The notes under the pieces were generated by a model. The model was not told the DNA's origin. It ran no database searches and was given only the letters and a program-made list of their open reading frames with translations. Below, in pieces: positions 45,778-54,457 of a stretch of 64,000 bases of DNA. A program made the translations under genes and the position numbers. Location of the stretch: contig NZ_CANDOB010000001.1 in assembly GCF_947387515.1 (NCBI RefSeq), positions 496,001-560,000 of the forward strand, in the 5' to 3' direction. The DNA comes from Alkalihalobacillus sp. CinArs1. GTDB lineage: Bacteria; Bacillota; Bacilli; Bacillales; Guptibacillaceae. Numbering within the stretch: position 1 is the stretch's first letter; the number at the start of each line of letters is the position of its first letter.

Positions 45778-45812
45778 AAAAGACGACCTTGCCGCGTGGC
45801 AAGGTCGTCTTT
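45778..45812. terminator. Bidirectional terminator between ysdB and the TVP38-family gene
   Basis: A 13-bp perfect stem (45781-45793 with 45798-45810) has T runs in both reading directions. Confidence 0.93.
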
Positions 45813-45813
45813 T

Positions 45814-46386
45814 TTATCGAACAGGCTGAAAAAATTCATCCCACTTCATGATCCATTCTCGTCTTCTTAATAAGTGAAATAAAATAACCAATCCCATCAT
45901 GATCAAAACAATCAACATGGGTTCTAACCCTTTGATTGCTGTTCCAAAAAATGAGTACATCAAAGCGAGCGGGATATTTGTAAGAAAAGATGATCGTAAA
46001 TATTCCTTAAAATTTCTTGAAACTTCGATCAAGCAAAGTGAAATGAAATGAAAGTGCACAAATGGTATTAACCTTAAAATTGCGATTTGTCCAACCGACA
46101 TGGGCATCCTTTTTTTCATCCATTTTTTCTTTAATGTAGTGACCTTATTAAATAACAAAGGAGAGCGCTTGATCAAAAAATAAAACACAATGCTTACGAC
46201 CGTAATTCCTATAACGGAATAGATTGTTCCATATACTGCGCCAAACAATACTCCCCCTGCCATACAAATGACACTGACGGGCACAAAGATAAACTGACGT
46301 AAGAAGTGCAATACAATAAAATAGAGCGGGGCATAGACTCCACTGTTAGAAACAACTTCGATGAGAGGCAGGACAAGCTCATTCAT
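45814..46386 (-). CDS. TVP38/TMEM64-family membrane protein
   Basis: The 190-residue protein has about five hydrophobic segments and the VTT/SNARE-associated domain pattern of the family: FVPVSVICMAGGVLFGAVYGT, then AILRLIPFVHFHFISL and FKEYLRSSFLTNIPLALMYSFFGT. Members are linked to lipid scrambling or membrane homeostasis. GGGGGG lies upstream of the ATG. It is a single gene, divergent from cydA. Confidence 0.85.
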   Translation of the reverse strand: MNELVLPLIEVVSNSGVYAPLYFIVLHFLRQFIFVPVSVICMAGGVLFGAVYGTIYSVIGITVVSIVFYFLIKRSPLLFNKVTTLKKKWMKKRMPMSVGQIAILRLIPFVHFHFISLCLIEVSRNFKEYLRSSFLTNIPLALMYSFFGTAIKGLEPMLIVLIMMGLVILFHLLRRREWIMKWDEFFQPVR

Positions 46387-46489
46387 GATGTTCCCCCCTT
46401 CTCCTTTACGTTTATGACATGAGACGAGCAGTTATGTCAAAACCTGCGGTTAGGTGAAAGAATATTTTTTTGGAAATAGGTGGACAATA

Positions 46490-46507
46490 AGTGAGCATTT
46501 CACCAAT
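46490..46507. promoter_or_regulatory. Possible Rex-like operator upstream of cydA
   Basis: AGTGAGCATTTCACCAA shows a GTGA-N4/5-TTCAC dyad like the redox regulator Rex site (TTGTGAA-N4-TTCACAA), about 25 bases before cydA; the left half is degenerate. It is a weak candidate. Confidence 0.35.
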
Positions 46508-46529
46508 ACGGTATGAGGAGGCTGTTTAA

Positions 46530-47852
46530 ATGGATGAGCTTGTAATAGCCCGTTCACTTTTTGGAATGACGATGGGCGTACATATTATCTATGCCACCTT
46601 AGGTGTAGGTCTACCGCTGATGGTTCTTGTAGCTGAGCTGATGTACCAAAAGACCAAAGACAAAGATTACGCTATTATGGCAACACGTTGGACAAAGGGG
46701 TTTGCAGTTCTTCTTGGAGTCGCCATTCCGACTGGAACAATTGCAGGGGTCCAACTTTCCCTCCTATGGCCTGGATTCATGGAAGCCGTCGGCCGTGTCA
46801 TCGCGCTTCCGTTCCAAATTGAAATCTATGCTTTCTTTCTAGAAGCTCTGTTTATGTCAATCTATGTTTACGCTGCTGATCGACTATCTCCTCTTATGAG
46901 AATCGTAAGCGTAACGCTAGTTGCTATTGGCGCAAGTGCTTCTGCCATTCTGATTACGAATGTTCATGCTTTCGAAGGCACTCCAGCTGGTTTCGATTTC
47001 ATAGATGGCAAATTCGTTAATGTAGATCCATGGGAAGCTTTTTTCAACCCTTCGTTCATCGTAACGGCTGGTCATGTTACTGTTTCAGCATTGATGACCG
47101 GTGCATTCGTTATCGCTTCAATTGCGGCCTACAAAATGATTCGTCTCAAAGGGAATTCAAGAGAATATAAATTTCACCATAAAGCATTGATGATGGGGTT
47201 AGCGATCGGAGGAATCTTCTCGCTATTAACATCGCTCAATGGACATGAATCAGCCCAGCAGCTGCATGCATATCAACCTGAAAAGCTTGCAGCAGCAGAA
47301 GGGCTTTTCGAAACACAAACGCATGCACCGCTAGCAATTGGTGGTTTTACAGATAAAGAGGAACGTGAAGTAAAGTGGGCGATCGAAATACCATGGGCTT
47401 TAAGTTATCTAGCAGATGACTCTTTTGAAACGGAAGTTCTAGGACTTGAAGAGTTTCCTGAAGATGAATGGCCTCCTCTTTTCGTTCACACGTTATTTAA
47501 CGCGATGGTCGGGATTGGCTCACTGCTAATCTTACTCTCGATCGCCGGATTCACTTGGTATAGACTGCTCAAAAAACGAAGCTTCCCACGTTGGCTTATG
47601 TGGGCCTTTATCGCAGCTGGTCCCCTGGCCATGACGGCAATTGAATTCGGGTGGATCTTTGCATGTACTGGTAGACAGCCATGGGTTATTTACCGTGTTA
47701 TGAAAACAGAAGATGCTGTAACGACCTCTGGCAATATCGGACTCTTATTTGTGCTATTTTTAATCATCTATATCATTCTAATGATTTCTACGGTTCTAGT
47801 CTTACGTTATTACTTCAAAAAGAACCCGGTAGCACAAGAGCTAGATCACTAA
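46530..47852 (+). CDS. cydA: Cytochrome bd-type quinol oxidase subunit I (short Q-loop, YthA type)
   Basis: Subunit I holds the hemes and oxidises quinol while reducing oxygen. The 440-residue protein has nine predicted membrane segments and axial-ligand regions around MGVHIIYATLG (His18), TAGHVTVSALM and GWIFACTGRQPWVIY. The quinol loop is short, like cyanide-insensitive and YthA-type enzymes. It was placed with cydB because of the adjacent subunit II gene. GAGGAGG precedes the ATG. The locus is not at this place in B. subtilis. Confidence 0.93.
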   Translation: MDELVIARSLFGMTMGVHIIYATLGVGLPLMVLVAELMYQKTKDKDYAIMATRWTKGFAVLLGVAIPTGTIAGVQLSLLWPGFMEAVGRVIALPFQIEIYAFFLEALFMSIYVYAADRLSPLMRIVSVTLVAIGASASAILITNVHAFEGTPAGFDFIDGKFVNVDPWEAFFNPSFIVTAGHVTVSALMTGAFVIASIAAYKMIRLKGNSREYKFHHKALMMGLAIGGIFSLLTSLNGHESAQQLHAYQPEKLAAAEGLFETQTHAPLAIGGFTDKEEREVKWAIEIPWALSYLADDSFETEVLGLEEFPEDEWPPLFVHTLFNAMVGIGSLLILLSIAGFTWYRLLKKRSFPRWLMWAFIAAGPLAMTAIEFGWIFACTGRQPWVIYRVMKTEDAVTTSGNIGLLFVLFLIIYIILMISTVLVLRYYFKKNPVAQELDH

Positions 47853-47874
47853 TTAAAAATGAGGTGTTATTGAC

Positions 47875-48906
47875 ATGTCAGAGGCACTATATGCCATCAC
47901 ACTAATATGGGGGATTGTTTTTATTTACGCGGTTATGGCAACGATTGACTTCGGGGCAGGCTTTTGGGCAATGGTCTATCTAAACAAGAAAAATACGAAA
48001 GCTACCTCCATTGCAAACAGATACTTATCTCCTTCATGGGAAGTAACAAACGTATTTATTGTTGCAATTGTCGTTGCGCTGTTCAGCTTTTTTCCAGGTG
48101 CTACGTTCACACTCGGAACGGTTTTACTCATACCAGGAAGCCTCATCATTCTTTTCCTTGCAATACGAAGTGCCTTTCTTGTTTTTTCACACTCGGCAAA
48201 TGAGCAGTACAAAAAATTCTTAACTCTCGTTTCAGGAATTACAGGCTTTCTCATTCCTGCTCTATTGATAGCAGTATTACCCATCACACAAGGAGGATTT
48301 ATCACACCATCGGATGGGGCTGGTCGTCTTGATATGATCGCACTCTTTTCTAGTTTTAACGTTTATGCGTTTATGGGTTTCGCCATCTCTAGCACATTGT
48401 TTCTATCTTCTCTGTTGTTAGCGGACTACTCAAACGTTGCTGGGGATTCAGAAGCATATGAAATCTATAGAAGAGACGCGATCCTAGTAGGTCCTCTCTC
48501 CCTTGCGATGGCTGCTCTCATCGTGCTGACGATCCGGTTTGAAGCGAACTGGCTTTATGAGAACTTATTAGAATTCACCCCTTGGTTAGTAGGATCGATC
48601 ATCACGTTTTTTATTGGATACATCGCCTTGTTTATTCCTAGAAAAAACGGAAAAGGCATCCCACGTTTGGCAATGGTAAGCGTCGTTATTCAATATCTAC
48701 TTGCTAGCTATGCGTATGGATCAGCACACTTGCCTTACATTGTCTATCCAGATGTGACGATCGAAACAGGTTTTACAAACCCTGCAACATTTCGTGCGTT
48801 AATTATCACCTACATCGTTGCATTCTTCATATTGACTCCTGGTTTTATCTATTTCTGGCGCCTCTTTCTAAAAGATAAACGGTATTTAAAACAGAACGAA
48901 TCTTGA
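47875..48906 (+). CDS. cydB: Cytochrome bd-type quinol oxidase subunit II
   Basis: Subunit II pairs with CydA in the two-subunit oxidase. The 343-residue protein has about eight membrane segments; the start ALYAITLIWGIVFIYAVMATIDFGAGFWAM contains the conserved D-F-G-A-G-F/W motif, shown here as IDFGAGFWAM. FEANWLYENL and ASYAYGSAHLPYIVYP are also typical. A 22-base gap to cydA supports one operon. No assembly transporter cydCD follows; no clear terminator was found after it. Confidence 0.92.
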   Translation: MSEALYAITLIWGIVFIYAVMATIDFGAGFWAMVYLNKKNTKATSIANRYLSPSWEVTNVFIVAIVVALFSFFPGATFTLGTVLLIPGSLIILFLAIRSAFLVFSHSANEQYKKFLTLVSGITGFLIPALLIAVLPITQGGFITPSDGAGRLDMIALFSSFNVYAFMGFAISSTLFLSSLLLADYSNVAGDSEAYEIYRRDAILVGPLSLAMAALIVLTIRFEANWLYENLLEFTPWLVGSIITFFIGYIALFIPRKNGKGIPRLAMVSVVIQYLLASYAYGSAHLPYIVYPDVTIETGFTNPATFRALIITYIVAFFILTPGFIYFWRLFLKDKRYLKQNES

Positions 48907-48924
48907 GTATGTGCTAGTAATGCT

Positions 48925-49194
48925 TCATTTGATTAAGTAAAAAATTCCTGCAACGCACGCAACGTTTAGAATGACTGCTAGTGGCAGTCCATACTGAAAC
49001 GAAGCGTGCTTTGTTTTATGTCTGAATTGCTTCATTCCGAGATAACCGCCGATCGCTCCTCCTAGTATGTACGAAGTCCATAATGTTTTCTCAGATATAC
49101 GCGACTTACGTTTTCTGGCCTTACGTTTATCGACTCCCATCAACAGGTAACTACACACATTTATGCACACGAGGTAAAGCACTATAGCTGTCAT
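48925..49194 (-). CDS. ysdA: DUF1294 membrane protein (YsdA)
   Basis: The 89-residue protein has three hydrophobic segments and the DUF1294 signature DKRKARKRKSRISEKTLW, GGAIGGYLGMKQFRHKTKH, FQYGLP. Function unknown. The ATG at 49194 is eight bases from AAGGAGA; the TTG before it is not needed. It is downstream of rplT after that gene's terminator, the B. subtilis order rplT-ysdA. Confidence 0.9.
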   Translation of the reverse strand: MTAIVLYLVCINVCSYLLMGVDKRKARKRKSRISEKTLWTSYILGGAIGGYLGMKQFRHKTKHASFQYGLPLAVILNVACVAGIFYLIK

Positions 49195-49210
49195 CAATTC
49201 ATTCTCCTTA

Positions 49211-49245
49211 TATAAAAAGCCACCCTCATATCATGAGGGTGGCTT
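49211..49245 (-). terminator. rplT terminator
   Basis: A 13-bp perfect stem (49217-49229 with 49233-49245) is followed by TTTTTATA on the minus strand and closes infC-rpmI-rplT. Confidence 0.93.
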
Positions 49246-49251
49246 ATCTAA

Positions 49252-49608
49252 TTACTTCAAGTTTTCTTTTGCTTTAGATGCAAGTTGTGCGAATGCTTTT
49301 TCGTCACTGATAGCAAGCTCAGCAAGCATTTTACGGTTTACTTCGATTCCAGCAGTCTTAAGACCGAACATTAGACGGCTGTAAGAAAGTCCGTTCATGC
49401 GAGCAGCAGCGTTGATACGAGTGATCCAAAGCTTACGGAAGTCACGCTTTTTCTGACGACGGTCACGATAAGCGTACATGTTTGATTTCATAACTTGCTG
49501 ATTAGCAACTTTGAAAAGTAAAGACTTAGATCCGAAATATCCTTTTGCAAGTTTTAACGTTCTTTTACGTCTGCGACGTGTTACGTAGCCACCTTTTACT
49601 CTTGGCAT
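49252..49608 (-). CDS. rplT: Ribosomal protein L20
   Basis: L20 is an early assembly protein of the large subunit and represses its own operon by binding the leader RNA. The 118-residue basic protein reads [58 protein letters not shown] is upstream. It is the last gene of infC-rpmI-rplT. Confidence 0.99.
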   Translation of the reverse strand: MPRVKGGYVTRRRRKRTLKLAKGYFGSKSLLFKVANQQVMKSNMYAYRDRRQKKRDFRKLWITRINAAARMNGLSYSRLMFGLKTAGIEVNRKMLAELAISDEKAFAQLASKAKENLK

Positions 49609-49650
49609 ACTAAACCCCTCCTAATTGTGTATCAATGTATGATTTTACGA

Positions 49651-49851
49651 TTACTTTTTGTTGTAGATTAGCGCTTTGATACGCTTGAAGTCACCAGCAG
49701 ACACTAGAGAAGCTTTACGAAGTTTACGCTTCTGCTTTTGAGTCTTATGACCGAACATATGGCTAGTGAAAGCACGGCTGCGCTTAAGTTTACCTGATCC
49801 AGTTTTCTTGAAACGCTTTGATGCTCCACTGTGAGATTTCATTTTTGGCAT
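49651..49851 (-). CDS. rpmI: Ribosomal protein L35
   Basis: L35 is a small basic protein of the large ribosomal subunit. The 66 residues read [20 protein letters not shown], then [20 protein letters not shown] and [11 protein letters not shown], a full-length member. It lies 22 bases after infC and 42 before rplT. AGGAGG precedes the ATG. Confidence 0.99.
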   Translation of the reverse strand: MPKMKSHSGASKRFKKTGSGKLKRSRAFTSHMFGHKTQKQKRKLRKASLVSAGDFKRIKALIYNKK

Positions 49852-49873
49852 GAGAGAGTTCCTCCTTAAAGAA

Positions 49874-50392
49874 TTACTTTTCGCTGACTGGTGCTAAGAT
49901 AAGGAACATGCTGCGTCCTTCCATTTTTGGTTTGGACTCAACCGTTGCAATATCTTTGCAATCTTCTGCAAGGCGCTCAAGCACCTTTTTACCGATATCA
50001 GAATGCGTGATCATACGACCGCGGAAACGGATCGATGCCTTCACTTTATCGCCTTTATCAAGAAACTTACGAGCATTACGAAGTTTCGTATTGAAGTCAT
50101 GCTCCTCGATATTCGGGCTCAAGCGAACTTCTTTAACGGTAATAACTTTTTGTTTCTTACGCGCTTCTTTTTCCTTCTTTTGCTGCTCATAGCGAAACTT
50201 TCCGTAGTCCATAATACGACATACTGGAGGTTTTGCATTTGGAGCAACCATAACCAGGTCAAGATTTGCGTTTCGAGCCATATCTAATGCCTCATTTTTT
50301 GATTTCACACCAATTTGGTTTCCGTCTGCACCAACGAGACGTACTTCCCGGGCACGAATGCCCTCATTGACGTTCATGTCTCTACTAATAAT
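49874..50392 (-). CDS. infC: Translation initiation factor IF-3 (AUU start)
   Basis: IF-3 prevents early subunit joining and discriminates start codons. The 172-residue protein has an N-terminal domain ([13 protein letters not shown]-like start, [23 protein letters not shown]), a Lys-rich linker and a C-terminal domain ([26 protein letters not shown]). The start was set at an ATT codon, 50392, behind GGAGGTGG: the residues [10 protein letters not shown] then align with the B. subtilis N terminus ISKDFIINEQ. A rare AUU start permits autoregulation by IF-3. If the ATG at 50377 were used, five conserved residues would be lost. Confidence 0.95.
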   Translation of the reverse strand: MISRDMNVNEGIRAREVRLVGADGNQIGVKSKNEALDMARNANLDLVMVAPNAKPPVCRIMDYGKFRYEQQKKEKEARKKQKVITVKEVRLSPNIEEHDFNTKLRNARKFLDKGDKVKASIRFRGRMITHSDIGKKVLERLAEDCKDIATVESKPKMEGRSMFLILAPVSEK

Positions 50393-50616
50393 CAGCCACC
50401 TCCATGGTTAATTGTTCGATGTGATCATCTAACAAGATGTCCTTAAATTATTTATCCGGTTCAAAGCATTAAAAAAAGCGTCGGCGCATACGACACCCAC
50501 ACATTCTCTACATAGTACATAAACAATGATACCTGCAAACTGCCATAACGGCGTCAATCAGGTGAGAAGCGGGCGCTTCTGCTTGCTTTGTTTCCGATAT
50601 TTAATTTACCTAAGAC
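50393..50616 (-). ncRNA. L20 leader with attenuator, upstream of infC-rpmI-rplT
   Basis: The minus-strand leader carries the L20-leader block GCAAGCAGAAGCGCCCGCTT, then CTCACCTGATTGACGCCG, and a terminator (GTGTCG...CGACGC stem plus seven T, 50471-50497). Excess L20 should favour the terminator. About 70 bases lie between it and the infC site. Confidence 0.92.
50471..50497 (-). terminator. Attenuator of the infC leader
   Basis: A GC-rich stem (GTGTCG with CGACGC, one G-U pair) followed by seven T on the minus strand. Confidence 0.88.
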
Positions 50617-50646
50617 AGTATACCATGCTGTTTCAAACTATGTCAA
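50617..50646 (-). promoter_or_regulatory. SigA promoter of infC-rpmI-rplT
   Basis: The minus strand has TTGACA, an 18-base spacer and TATACT; the transcript start would fall just before the L20 leader. Confidence 0.85.
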
Positions 50647-50786
50647 GGCGACATGAAAGAATTCATTTGAAGCGCACTTGATTATCATATCTGATTTTCC
50701 TGACGCTGACAAGTGTTTTTTATAAAATTGTTGAGCAATTACTCAATCGCCTTTTCGATCTTAACATAAAAAGCTGGCATAAGACA

Positions 50787-51047
50787 TCTGTTGAAAAGAT
50801 CTTAAGAACTATCCGCTAATGTGATAGTGGTGATTTGCGCTCCAGGATGCTCGCTTTCCGCGGGGCGGGCGGTGAGCTTCCTCGTCGCTTACGCTCGTGT
50901 GGGATCTTCACCTGTCCCGCAGGAGTCGAGCACCCTTCCGCTCCAATCCACTTTATTTGAAGTCTTAATCAAAGAATAAACCATTCAAATTGATAGCAAA
51001 AAATTGTTAGTATTATAGGTCGGAAAGTTTAATTTTGATTTATGGCG
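50787..51047. repeat. Dispersed repeat, copy B
   Basis: The 55-base core at 50838-50892 is identical to copy A at 30965-31019. Similarity continues outwards (CTGTTGARAA...TTAAGARYTATC on one side, GGAAAGTT-AATT-GATTTRTG on the other). Both copies are in the same orientation. The 600-base gap 50647-51245 holds this, the hairpin at 51053-51178 and the thrS terminator, and no convincing gene. Confidence 0.85.
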
Positions 51048-51052
51048 TTTTA

Positions 51053-51178
51053 GTAGGAGGGAATACCTCGTGACTCCCGTGGTCCAACGGGCGTTCGAGA
51101 CTCGGAGCGGACCGATTTTGTCCGATTTGAGGCTCGGGCGTTCGTCCACAGGAAAGCAAGAGGTATTCAAGCTCCTAC
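51053..51178. repeat. Large dyad element between repeat B and thrS
   Basis: GTAGGAG and GAATACCTC (51053-51069) pair with GAGGTATTC and CTCCTAC (51160-51178), 16 bp in total with a bulge. The 90-base interior has further small stems (CGGAC/GTCCG, CCCGT/ACGGG) and a direct repeat of CGGGCGTTCG at 51088 and 51135. No similar sequence was seen elsewhere in the window. Confidence 0.65.
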
Positions 51179-51216
51179 GGGATCGGGACCACACGATCTA
51201 TGTTTATCCACAAACA

Positions 51217-51241
51217 GAAAAAGCCGGCATTAAGCCGGCTT
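51217..51241 (-). terminator. thrS terminator
   Basis: An 8-bp perfect stem (51221-51228 with 51234-51241) is followed by TTTTTCTG on the minus strand, just behind the thrS stop. Confidence 0.9.
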
Positions 51242-51245
51242 CTCA

Positions 51246-53183
51246 TTACTTTTTATTCTTGATTTCATTTTCAATGTTAGCAGTAAAGTCACTAAGAGCA
51301 ACTGTCTCAGAATCTTGCTGACCATAGCGGCGCACGTTAACTGCGTCCCCTTCGACTTCCTTATCACCTACAACTAGCATGTAAGGAATCTTTTGCATCT
51401 GAGCTTCGCGAATCTTGTAACCGATCTTCTCATTTCGCTCATCCACTTCCACGCGAATGCCTTCACGTTGAAGCTTCTCTTGAACTTTCTTCGCATAATC
51501 AAGATGAACTTCAGAAACTGGAATGATTTCTGCCTGTACAGGTGCTAACCAAGTAGGGAATGCTCCTTTGTATTCTTCAATTAAGAATGCAACAAAGCGT
51601 TCCATAGTGGAAACGACACCACGGTGAATAACAACTGGGCGGTGCTGGCCACCATCTTCACCGATGTAAGATAGGTCAAAGCGCTCAGGAAGATGGAAGT
51701 CAAGCTGAACAGTCGATAATGTTTCATCTTTACCAAGGGCAGTTTTCACCTGCACATCTAGCTTCGGACCGTAGAATGCAGCTTCGCCTTCTGCTTCTAC
51801 ATATTCTACATCAAGGTCATCCATTGCTTCTTTCAGCATCGCCTGTGCTTTATCCCACATCTCATCATTATCAACGTATTTCTTCTTATCTTCTGGATCT
51901 CGATAAGAAAGACGGAAATAGTAGTCATTGATCTGGAAGTCTTCGTAAACTTCTTGTACGAGCTTAACGACGCGGATGAATTCTTCCTTAATTTGATCCG
52001 GGCGGCAGAAGATATGTGCATCATTCAATGTCATCGAGCGTACACGTTGAAGACCCGCAAGTGCTCCAGACATTTCATAACGATGCATTGTACCAAGTTC
52101 AGCCACACGATAAGGTAAGCCACGGTAGCTCTTCAAATCGTTTTTGTAAATCATCATGTGGTGAGGGCAGTTCATCGGACGAAGAACTAGCTCCTCAGTT
52201 TCATCCATTTTCATCGCTGGGTACATATCTTCTTGATAATGATCCCAGTGTCCACTTGTTTTATACAGTTCAACGTTGGCAAGGTGTGGTGTATAAACGT
52301 GGTTGTACCCTAAGCGCTCTTCTAGATCTACGATGTATCTTTCAATTGTACGACGAATTGTAGCACCCCTAGGAAGCCAGATCGGAAGACCTTGTCCTAC
52401 TTCTTGAGAAATTGTAAAGAGCTTCAATTCTTTTCCTAGTTTACGGTGATCACGCTCTTTTGCTTCTTCTAACAACTGTAGGTATTCTTCAACCTGTGAT
52501 TGTTTTGGAAAAGCTGTACCATAGATACGCTGAAGCATCTGGTTATCACTATCGCCTCTCCAATAAGCTCCTGCAATCGAAAGCAACTTAAAGGCTTTGA
52601 TCTTACTAGTTGAAGGTACGTGTGGTCCACGGCAAAGATCAAAGAACTCACCTTGCTCATAGATCGTAACGTCCTCATCAGCAGGAATAGCCTCTAATAG
52701 CTCAAGCTTCAGGTCATCTCCGATTTCTTCATACATCTTTTTAGCTTCGTCACGAGAGACTACCTTACGTTTCACTTCAAGGTTTTCGTTGACGATCTTC
52801 TTCATTTCCTTTTCAATCTTCGGAAGATCTTCTGGTGTAATGGAAACAGGACAATCGATATCGTAATAAAAACCGCTGTCAATAACAGGACCTACACCAA
52901 GCTTTACATCTTTAAAAAGACGTTTGATCGCTTGTGCCATTAAATGAGCTGTACTGTGGCGAAGAACTCCTAACCCATCTTCACTTTCAGGAGTTACGAT
53001 TTCAATCGCTCCATCTTCCTCAATTTCGCGTCGTAAATCAATTGTTTCACCGTTTAGTTTACCTGCCACGGCTTTCTTTTTTAGACCCGGACTAATTGAG
53101 CTTGCAATTTCTTCTGTTGTCGTACCTTTATTAAACTCCTTAACAGAACCATCAGGAAATGTAATATTTACTAATTCAGCCAT
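51246..53183 (-). CDS. thrS: Threonyl-tRNA synthetase
   Basis: The enzyme charges tRNA-Thr. The 645-residue protein has an N-terminal TGS domain (about 1-62), an editing domain with [10 protein letters not shown], the class II core with [19 protein letters not shown] and the zinc-site Cys/His residues, and a C-terminal anticodon-binding domain ([20 protein letters not shown]). The ATG at 53183 follows AAGGAG; the frame upstream is leader RNA. A T-box precedes the gene. Confidence 0.98.
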   Translation of the reverse strand: MAELVNITFPDGSVKEFNKGTTTEEIASSISPGLKKKAVAGKLNGETIDLRREIEEDGAIEIVTPESEDGLGVLRHSTAHLMAQAIKRLFKDVKLGVGPVIDSGFYYDIDCPVSITPEDLPKIEKEMKKIVNENLEVKRKVVSRDEAKKMYEEIGDDLKLELLEAIPADEDVTIYEQGEFFDLCRGPHVPSTSKIKAFKLLSIAGAYWRGDSDNQMLQRIYGTAFPKQSQVEEYLQLLEEAKERDHRKLGKELKLFTISQEVGQGLPIWLPRGATIRRTIERYIVDLEERLGYNHVYTPHLANVELYKTSGHWDHYQEDMYPAMKMDETEELVLRPMNCPHHMMIYKNDLKSYRGLPYRVAELGTMHRYEMSGALAGLQRVRSMTLNDAHIFCRPDQIKEEFIRVVKLVQEVYEDFQINDYYFRLSYRDPEDKKKYVDNDEMWDKAQAMLKEAMDDLDVEYVEAEGEAAFYGPKLDVQVKTALGKDETLSTVQLDFHLPERFDLSYIGEDGGQHRPVVIHRGVVSTMERFVAFLIEEYKGAFPTWLAPVQAEIIPVSEVHLDYAKKVQEKLQREGIRVEVDERNEKIGYKIREAQMQKIPYMLVVGDKEVEGDAVNVRRYGQQDSETVALSDFTANIENEIKNKK

Positions 53184-53208
53184 GTTCCTCACTCCTTTTT
53201 TTATGCAT

Positions 53209-53430
53209 ATAAAAAACACCCATCCCAAAAGGGACGAGTGTTGATCTCGTGGTTCCACCCTGCTTCCCGCTAAGATATCATCCTAGGCGGCTCAGACTGC
53301 TGTAACGTAGCACAAACGCCGCACTATTTCCTGAGCGGTGTTCAAAGGTGGTAAGTATACTTTTCACACTAGGATGATCGCACCATTTCATCCCTCTCTG
53401 AAAGCTGACAAAGCATCTCATATCCTTATC
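53209..53430 (-). ncRNA. T-box leader of thrS
   Basis: The minus strand holds the T-box core GGGTGGAACCACG (53248-53260), a terminator at 53209-53242 with a run of six T, and an upstream specifier region with tandem ACC codons (53347-53352), fitting tRNA-Thr. It explains the 315-base gap between ytxC and thrS. Confidence 0.9.
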
Positions 53431-53498
53431 ATAACGATTTTCAATATACGTTTATGTAGGTATTATAAGTAGTTGACTACATAAAATCAAGCCTATTT

Positions 53499-54332
53499 CT
53501 AATGATTTCCCGAAAAAAATATTTTAGACATGTGAAATGGGAAAAAGCGTAATCGCTCTTGAAAAACATTACGAATCGTCTGAGTCAGTCCCTCTTCAAT
53601 ATCATCTGTAAATACATTTATTTCTTCGGGTGCTAAATATAAAAGCGGCAACAAAATATCCGGGTCAATTTCATCAGTTGTTAATTCATTCGGAAGCTCT
53701 TCAAAATACATGTCCATTGAATCAACAACAAGCTTGACCCCCTTCTCATCTACAAGGTGATACTCCCCATCGAAAAGAAGGTTCACCTCCTTCTGTTTCG
53801 GATTCCTAAGCTGCAGCAGCTGCCTAAGTGCTTCAATGAAGTTCTGATACTCTTGCTCGAGTTTGTATTCATCAATTGCTTCAGCAACTAAAGCAGAGAG
53901 AAGCTTTTGATAGGGTCTCGTCCTAAAAACAAGAAATGAGTCAAACGAAATCGTACCTCCTTGCTCAATACAACCAAATGCTGCATCTCGAAGAATAGTA
54001 AACCTCTCACGATATCCCTCAGTTCTTGGGACGTCGATGCGATCCCCATCGCCTATGCTTCTTGCTAAACCGCAGATCTCATCAATTTCCTCGCGATCTT
54101 TAAAATAATAGCTAGTCCTTAAAATATTTTGCATCCATACCTTTTCATAGGTGGTCTTAACACAGTGGGCGAGGCAATCGGCAATTTCAAAACACGTTCT
54201 TGAATCGTATGGCTCAATCGGTATGGAAAGAACCATTTCTGCTTCATTTTCAAGTGTCTCTTTCCCTCTCAGGCATAGAGCTGCATGTAGAACATCATAG
54301 TCTGCTTTGTTTTTGAACGTAAGTGAAACCAA
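53499..54332 (-). CDS. ytxC: Sporulation-associated protein YtxC
   Basis: The 277-residue soluble protein matches the YtxC family found between dnaI and thrS in bacilli. Conserved pieces include ADCLAHCVKTTYEKVWMQ, GYRERFTILRDAAFGCIEQG and FLVFRTRPYQKLLSALVAEA. No catalytic motif is recognised; function unknown beyond a link to sporulation. The start is a TTG at 54332 with AGGAGGGGG upstream. It lies between dnaI and thrS as in B. subtilis. Confidence 0.85.
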   Translation of the reverse strand: MVSLTFKNKADYDVLHAALCLRGKETLENEAEMVLSIPIEPYDSRTCFEIADCLAHCVKTTYEKVWMQNILRTSYYFKDREEIDEICGLARSIGDGDRIDVPRTEGYRERFTILRDAAFGCIEQGGTISFDSFLVFRTRPYQKLLSALVAEAIDEYKLEQEYQNFIEALRQLLQLRNPKQKEVNLLFDGEYHLVDEKGVKLVVDSMDMYFEELPNELTTDEIDPDILLPLLYLAPEEINVFTDDIEEGLTQTIRNVFQERLRFFPFHMSKIFFSGNH

Positions 54333-54402
54333 CTTTTCCCCCTCCTGTCCACCTTCTTATTAGCATCTATATGGCCGAACTACAGGAAAGATGAATGAAA
54401 CA

Positions 54403-54433
54403 ATAAAAAAGCCACCCACAACTAGTGGATGGC
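54403..54433 (-). terminator. dnaI terminator
   Basis: A 9-bp stem with one G-U pair (54411-54419 with 54425-54433) is followed by TTTTTTATTG on the minus strand; it closes nrdR-dnaB-dnaI. Confidence 0.88.
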
Positions 54434-54457
54434 TTCAACGCAAGAAGAGATCGTGCC

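Noticed and set aside
50722-50752. TTGAG/CTCAA hairpin followed by weak T tract as a terminator of a repeat-B transcript
   Set aside because: Only five base pairs and an interrupted T run; not enough to call.
50985-51321. Frames of 69 and 83 codons on both strands beside repeat copy B
   Set aside because: They cover the large dyad and the thrS terminator, lack good start sites and resemble no family.
53184-53258. Longer N terminus for ThrS (25 codons)
   Set aside because: It is the T-box terminator region; the ATG at 53183 has the proper site and family start.
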